Source: Euzebyaceae bacterium
GTDB lineage: Bacteria > Actinomycetota > Nitriliruptoria > Euzebyales > Egibacteraceae
Assembly (NCBI GenBank): GCA_013698135.1
Contig: JACCVM010000032.1
Coordinates: 1-9,574 of the forward strand
DNA: 9,574 nucleotides
Direction: 5' to 3'
Part shown: piece by piece, positions 6,639-9,574 of the stretch
Position numbering within the stretch: the first letter of the stretch is position 1
Layout of the letters: each line of letters begins with the position of its first letter
The notes under the pieces: model-generated
What the model saw: the letters and a program-made list of their open reading frames with translations, nothing else
Told to the model about the DNA's origin: nothing
Database searches by the model: none
Translations under genes and position numbers: made by a program

Positions 6639-7583
6639 ATGTCGACGGCTGAACAGGTGCGACGGCCCACCGTCGCCATCGTCGTGTGCGCGTACACCGA
6701 ACGTCGGTGGGACGTGCTCATGGACTGCCTGTCGGCGGCGACGGTGCAAGCAGGACCGTCGGACGAGGTCCTCCTCGTCGTCGACCACAACGACCATCTG
6801 CGCGAGGCCGCCGCAGCGGCCGCTCCGGCCGGGGTACGCGTGGTGGCGAACACGGGCGCCGTCGGCCTGTCCGGGGGGCGCAACACGGGGTTGTCGTCCA
6901 CCGACAAGGACGTCGTCGTCTTCCTCGACGACGACGCGGTCCCGCAGACCGGGTGGCTTGACGCACAAGTCCTGCCTTACGCCGATCCCGAGGTCGTGGG
7001 GGTCGGCGGCGTGGCGGCGCCGAAGTGGCTCAGCCCCAGGCCGGCGTGGTTCCCCGAGGAGTTCCTTTGGGTCGTGGGATGCACCTTCCGCGGCATCCCC
7101 CCACGCCCGCACGACATACGGAACCCCATCGGCGCCAACATGTCGTTCCGCAGGGAGGTCCTGGCTCACGTCGGGGGCTTCAGTGAGCAGCTCGGCCGCG
7201 TGGGGACCCTTCCGGTGGGATGCGAGGAGACTGAGCTCTCCATCAAGGTGACCGCCGCATTTCCCGGACGGCGGATAGTGCACTCGCCGGTCTCGCGAGT
7301 ACACCACCAGGTGACCCGGGACCGGGTTCGGTGGTCGTACTTCGCCTCTCGATGCTGGTCAGAGGGGTTGAGCAAGGCTGCCGTGACACGCCTCCACGGC
7401 AGCGGCAGCGCACTGGCCAGCGAACGCCGCTACGTCTCCCGCGTGCTGCCGAGCGGTTTCGCCCTCGGCGTCAGGGACGCATTGCACGGTGACGTCTGGG
7501 GGCTCGCCCGGTCGGTGGTGCTCGTGCTAGGCCTGCTCCTCACGGTCCTCGGCTACGCGCGTGGCCGAGCGAGCAGTACCTAG
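6639..7583 (+). CDS. Family 2 glycosyltransferase (GT-A fold) with C-terminal membrane segment
   Basis: Predicted 314-aa inverting GT2 enzyme that would add a sugar from a nucleotide donor to a growing glycan at the inner face of the membrane. It opens with the nucleotide-binding strand PTVAIVVCAYTE (10-21), followed by EVLLVVDHND, the ANTGAVGLSGGRNTGL loop, the metal-binding DxD in VFLDDDAVP (95-102), GANMSFRREVLAHVGGF (165-181) and the catalytic-base region CEETEL (195-200), then HHQVTRDRVRW typical of actinobacterial GT2 enzymes. A hydrophobic helix at about 289-306 (LARSVVLVLGLLLTVLGYA) anchors the C-terminus. ATG 6639 gives a complete N-terminus but has no strong ribosome binding site; GTG 6657 is a weaker alternative. 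It stands apart from the GT4 gene, between unknown protein A and the regulator remnant, and its stop is eight bases before the latter. Acceptor and donor cannot be inferred. Confidence 0.88.
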   Translation: MSTAEQVRRPTVAIVVCAYTERRWDVLMDCLSAATVQAGPSDEVLLVVDHNDHLREAAAAAAPAGVRVVANTGAVGLSGGRNTGLSSTDKDVVVFLDDDAVPQTGWLDAQVLPYADPEVVGVGGVAAPKWLSPRPAWFPEEFLWVVGCTFRGIPPRPHDIRNPIGANMSFRREVLAHVGGFSEQLGRVGTLPVGCEETELSIKVTAAFPGRRIVHSPVSRVHHQVTRDRVRWSYFASRCWSEGLSKAAVTRLHGSGSALASERRYVSRVLPSGFALGVRDALHGDVWGLARSVVLVLGLLLTVLGYARGRASST

Positions 7584-7591
7584 GTCCCGCG

Positions 7592-8020
7592 GTGTACCGG
7601 ATCCTGCTCGTGGAGGACGATGACGCCATCGCCGTGCCCTGGAGCGGGCGCTGCGCCGTGACGGCCACGACGTCCGCCGGACAGCATCCGGTGTCGAGGC
7701 CGTCGACCTCGTGCTCGTCGACGAGGCGGACCTCGTCCTGCTCGACCTCGGGTTGCCTGACCTCGATGGGCTCGAGGTGTGCCGCCTCATGAGGGAGGGC
7801 GGCTCCCGGGTGGGCGTCATCATGCTGACCGCCCGCGGTGACAAGCTCGACCGGGTGGTAGGACTCGACAGCGGCGCGGACGACTACCTGACGAAGCCCT
7901 TCAGCTTTGCCGAGCTGAGCGCGCCGGATGCGGTCGCTGCTGCGTCGGGCAGCAGCCTCGGGGGTGGGCGTGGCGCAGCCCGCAGCCGCGGCTCGCTCGA
8001 ACGATGGGCCTCCGGTACGG
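7592..8020 (+). pseudogene. Response regulator remnant (RR'), frameshifted, DNA-binding domain missing
   Basis: A diverged copy of the intact regulator at 8437-9123. GTG 7592 begins YRILLVEDDDAIAVP, then one base is missing near 7638-7641 (GTGCCCTGGAGC here, GTCCCGCTGGAGC in the intact copy), so the rest of the receiver is in another frame: LVLLDLGLPDLDGLEVC with the phospho-acceptor Asp, IMLTARGDKLDRVVGL and DDYLTKPFSFAELS. Near 7921-7927 an extra base (GCGCCGGATG against GCGCGGATG) shifts to a third frame, which continues MRSLLRRA and a linker. The winged-helix output domain that should follow is absent. By about 8020 the sequence passes directly into the remnant of gene B. No frame encodes a full receiver, so this is a dead gene. 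It begins eight bases after the GT2 stop with no visible ribosome binding site. Confidence 0.87.
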
Positions 8021-8372
8021 CTACTCCGCCACGGTGGCGCTGGTGGCCGCACGTCCCCCACGACGGCAGGAGCGCCGGCGCGCCGACACCTCGGTGCTGC
8101 TCGTCGCCGTGGACAGCGGGCCCCGCGGGGTGCAGTTCGTGGCCGAGGTGACGTCCGGGGCCGCCGAGCTCGTGGTGCTCGGCCCCGGCGACGGCCCACC
8201 GGCCCTCCTGGCGGAGGCCGGTCACGGCGGGCGGTTGCGTCCTGGCGACCACGTCGCCCTCGGCGAGGTCGACGTGGTCCTGGCCCGCATGCTGCGCCGG
8301 CACGAGGTCGAGCTCGAGCCGGCCCCGGTGCTGGACGTCCTGGTGGAGCTGCTGACGGGGCTGGACGTGTGA
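8020..8372 (+). pseudogene. Unknown protein B, 5'-truncated paralogue of protein A
   Basis: The frame ending at TGA 8372 carries the C-terminal two thirds of the protein A family: VALVAARPP, SVLLVAVDSGP, VQFVAEV, LRPGDHVALGEV, LARMLRRHEVE and VLDVLVELLTGL. The roughly 65 N-terminal residues seen in A have no counterpart; instead the DNA upstream is the tail of the regulator remnant in a different frame. ATG 8004 opens this frame and could give a 122-residue product, but it has no ribosome binding site and its first codons lie within regulator-derived sequence, so I treat the gene as broken. It still has no internal stop or frameshift, unlike RR', which leaves open expression of a short form. 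The intact response regulator starts 64 bases downstream. Confidence 0.7.
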
Positions 8373-8389
8373 GCCCGTCCGGAGCAGCC

Positions 8390-8415
8390 CCCGCTGCGGG
8401 CACCCGCTGCGGGCA
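8390..8415. repeat. Two tandem copies of a 13-bp GC-rich unit
   Basis: CCCGCTGCGGGCA occurs at 8390-8402 and again, identically, at 8403-8415. Each copy contains a small inverted repeat (CCCG-CTG-CGGG). The pair lies just before the candidate -10 box of the response regulator gene and could be a repeated operator, for example for autoregulation, or replication slippage. Confidence 0.6.
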
Positions 8416-8420
8416 CCCGG

Positions 8421-8426
8421 TAGCGT
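8421..8426 (+). promoter_or_regulatory. Candidate -10 box for a near-leaderless response regulator transcript
   Basis: TAGCGT matches the actinobacterial TANNNT form and lies ten bases before GTG 8437. That spacing places transcription start at or a few bases before the start codon, a leaderless layout common in Actinobacteria. It would explain why no ribosome binding site is seen. No clear -35 box is visible. Confidence 0.42.
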
Positions 8427-8436
8427 AACCTGCGCC

Positions 8437-9123
8437 GTGGCCCGTGTTCTGCTCGTCGAGGACGACGACGCGATCGCCGTCCCGCTGGAGCGGGCGCTCC
8501 GCCGGGACGAGCACGACGTCGTCCGCACCGCCTCGGGGGAGGAGGCGGTGCAGCTGGTGCTCACCGACCCGCCGGATCTGCTCCTGCTCGACCTGGGGCT
8601 GCCGGACCTCGACGGCCTCGAGGTGTGCCGCCGGATCCGCGAGGCGGGCTCGCTGGTCGTGGTCATGATGCTCACCGCCCGCGGTGACGAGCTCGACCGG
8701 GTGGTCGGCCTCGACGTCGGGGCGGACGACTACCTCAGCAAGCCGTTCAGCCTGGCCGAGCTGTCCGCGCGGATGCGGGCACTGCTGCGCCGGGCGGGAC
8801 CTGCCGCGCCCCCCGCGAAGGACAGAAGACCGCTGCGGGTAGACCTGGGGGCCAGGCGGGTGTTCCTGGACGGGGAGGAGGTCGCCCTCACCGTCAAGGA
8901 GTTCGACCTGCTCGCCGTGCTGCACCGTCAGCTCGGTCAGGTGGTCACCCGGGAGCAGCTGATGGACCAGGTGTGGGACGAGCACTGGTTCGGCTCGACC
9001 AAGACCCTGGACGTCACGGTGGCGCGGCTGCGGGCCAAGCTCGTCCGCTCGGGTGGTCCTGTCCGGCTCGCCACCACCCGTGGCGTGGGGTTCCGTCTGG
9101 AGGTCGGCGCACCCGATGCGTGA
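8437..9123 (+). CDS. OmpR/PhoB-family response regulator
   Basis: Complete 228-aa two-component transcription factor. The receiver (residues 1-120) has the acidic pocket VEDDD (7-11), phospho-acceptor D52 in LLLDLGLPD, the signalling Thr in MLTARGDE (T80) and the conserved Lys in SKPF (K102). After a short Pro/Ala linker, the winged-helix output domain (about 131-224) shows DLGARRVFLDGEEVALTVKE, then FDLLAVLHRQLGQVVTREQL and the recognition-helix region STKTLDVTVARLRAKL, ending GVGFRLE. All key residues are present. GTG 8437 is the natural start; a -10 box ten bases upstream suggests a near-leaderless transcript. Its TGA overlaps the next gene's ATG by eight bases, so it is co-translated with its sensor kinase. 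A decayed paralogue lies upstream. The regulon cannot be read from here; control of the neighbouring glycan genes is possible but inferred. Confidence 0.95.
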   Translation: MARVLLVEDDDAIAVPLERALRRDEHDVVRTASGEEAVQLVLTDPPDLLLLDLGLPDLDGLEVCRRIREAGSLVVVMMLTARGDELDRVVGLDVGADDYLSKPFSLAELSARMRALLRRAGPAAPPAKDRRPLRVDLGARRVFLDGEEVALTVKEFDLLAVLHRQLGQVVTREQLMDQVWDEHWFGSTKTLDVTVARLRAKLVRSGGPVRLATTRGVGFRLEVGAPDA

Positions 9124-9574
9124 GCGCCTGCTGACCGCCTTCGTCCTGCTGACGCTCCTGACGGTCACCCTGTACGGCGTCCCCCGCGCGCTCGTCCGCG
9201 CGGGCGCCATCACCCAGCAGGCGCAGGAGGACGTGGCGCGCGACGCGCGCTGGGCCGCGCACCTCGTGGCCACCCGCGTCGAGGCCGGCCTGCCGGTGAG
9301 CGGTCCCGACCTGACCTTCCTCGGCAAGGAGCCGAACGACCAGCTGCTGTACGCCCCGCCCAGCGGCGACCCGGTCGTGCTGTCCGGACCCGCCGTACCC
9401 ATCCGGGCAGGGTCGGGTGCGCTGACCGCGCGCGTCGAGCTGACCGAGGGCGGTGCGGTCGAGGCCCGTCGTGCCGCGAGCACCGTCCGCAGCGACGTGG
9501 TGCGCGAGCTGCAGCCGATCGCGATGTCAGGGCTGGCCGCGCTGGGCGTCGCCGTGCTCGCCGCGGTCGTCCTC
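9116..9574 (+). CDS. Sensor histidine kinase, N-terminal part (cut by window end)
   Basis: The frame from ATG 9116 is open to the last base (153 codons). It begins MRERLLTAFVLLTLLTVTLYGV, a short basic start and one membrane helix (about 5-22). A soluble, presumably extracytoplasmic stretch follows (about 24-133) with no domain I recognise. A second hydrophobic segment, IAMSGLAALGVAVLAAVVL (135-153), reaches the window edge. This two-helix layout, with an eight-base overlap on a response regulator, is typical of membrane sensor kinases. HAMP, HisKA and ATPase domains would lie beyond the window and cannot be confirmed. The start is set by the overlap. It is the likely phosphodonor for the regulator at 8437-9123. 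Confidence 0.82.
   Translation, partial: MRERLLTAFVLLTLLTVTLYGVPRALVRAGAITQQAQEDVARDARWAAHLVATRVEAGLPVSGPDLTFLGKEPNDQLLYAPPSGDPVVLSGPAVPIRAGSGALTARVELTEGGAVEARRAASTVRSDVVRELQPIAMSGLAALGVAVLAAVVL

Noticed and set aside
7540..9483. 647-codon open frame on the minus strand across the regulator region
   Set aside because: It is antisense to a clear response regulator, kinase and GT2 end; its composition (Arg/Pro/Ala/Gly-rich, no motifs) is what GC-rich codon bias produces opposite real genes.
1..9574. tRNA, rRNA, CRISPR array, riboswitch
   Set aside because: Looked for by eye; no cloverleaf-like block, regularly spaced repeats or recognisable aptamer core seen.

Overview
The window is high-GC DNA with GTG starts, overlapping start/stop codons and Actinobacteria-like protein families. 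An actinomycete is the likely source; nothing here fixes the genus. All calls come from reading the sequence, with no database search.

Left part (1-1592): insertion-sequence debris. A fragment of an IS3-family transposase core is interrupted right after its HHSDAGSQ motif by an IS30-family element. The IS30 transposase keeps its DD(33)E triad but has lost its C-terminus, and its reading frame runs without a stop into the next gene.

Middle (1593-5740): a surface-glycan type cluster. A GT4-like glycosyltransferase reads rightward. It converges, with 12 bp between stops, on a leftward two-gene operon. The first operon gene fuses a nucleotidyltransferase-like domain, a thymidylate-kinase-like P-loop domain and a degenerate methyltransferase-like domain. 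The second is an APH/choline-kinase-fold phosphotransferase, joined by a GTGA overlap. Together these suggest polysaccharide or cell-wall glycan assembly with a phosphorylation step, but no substrate can be read from the sequence.

Right part (5873-9574): rightward genes. An unrecognised 189-aa protein (A) is followed by a GT2 glycosyltransferase, a frameshifted response-regulator pseudogene (RR') that has lost its DNA-binding domain, a 5'-truncated paralogue of A (B), an intact OmpR/PhoB-type response regulator and the start of its sensor kinase, cut by the window end. RR' is a diverged copy of the intact regulator and B of A. This points to an old duplication of an (unknown protein + two-component system) unit, followed by a deletion that joined RR' to B.

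The points most worth following up are the trimodular enzyme with its coupled kinase, the unknown A/B family linked to a two-component system, and the transposase-glycosyltransferase open frame.
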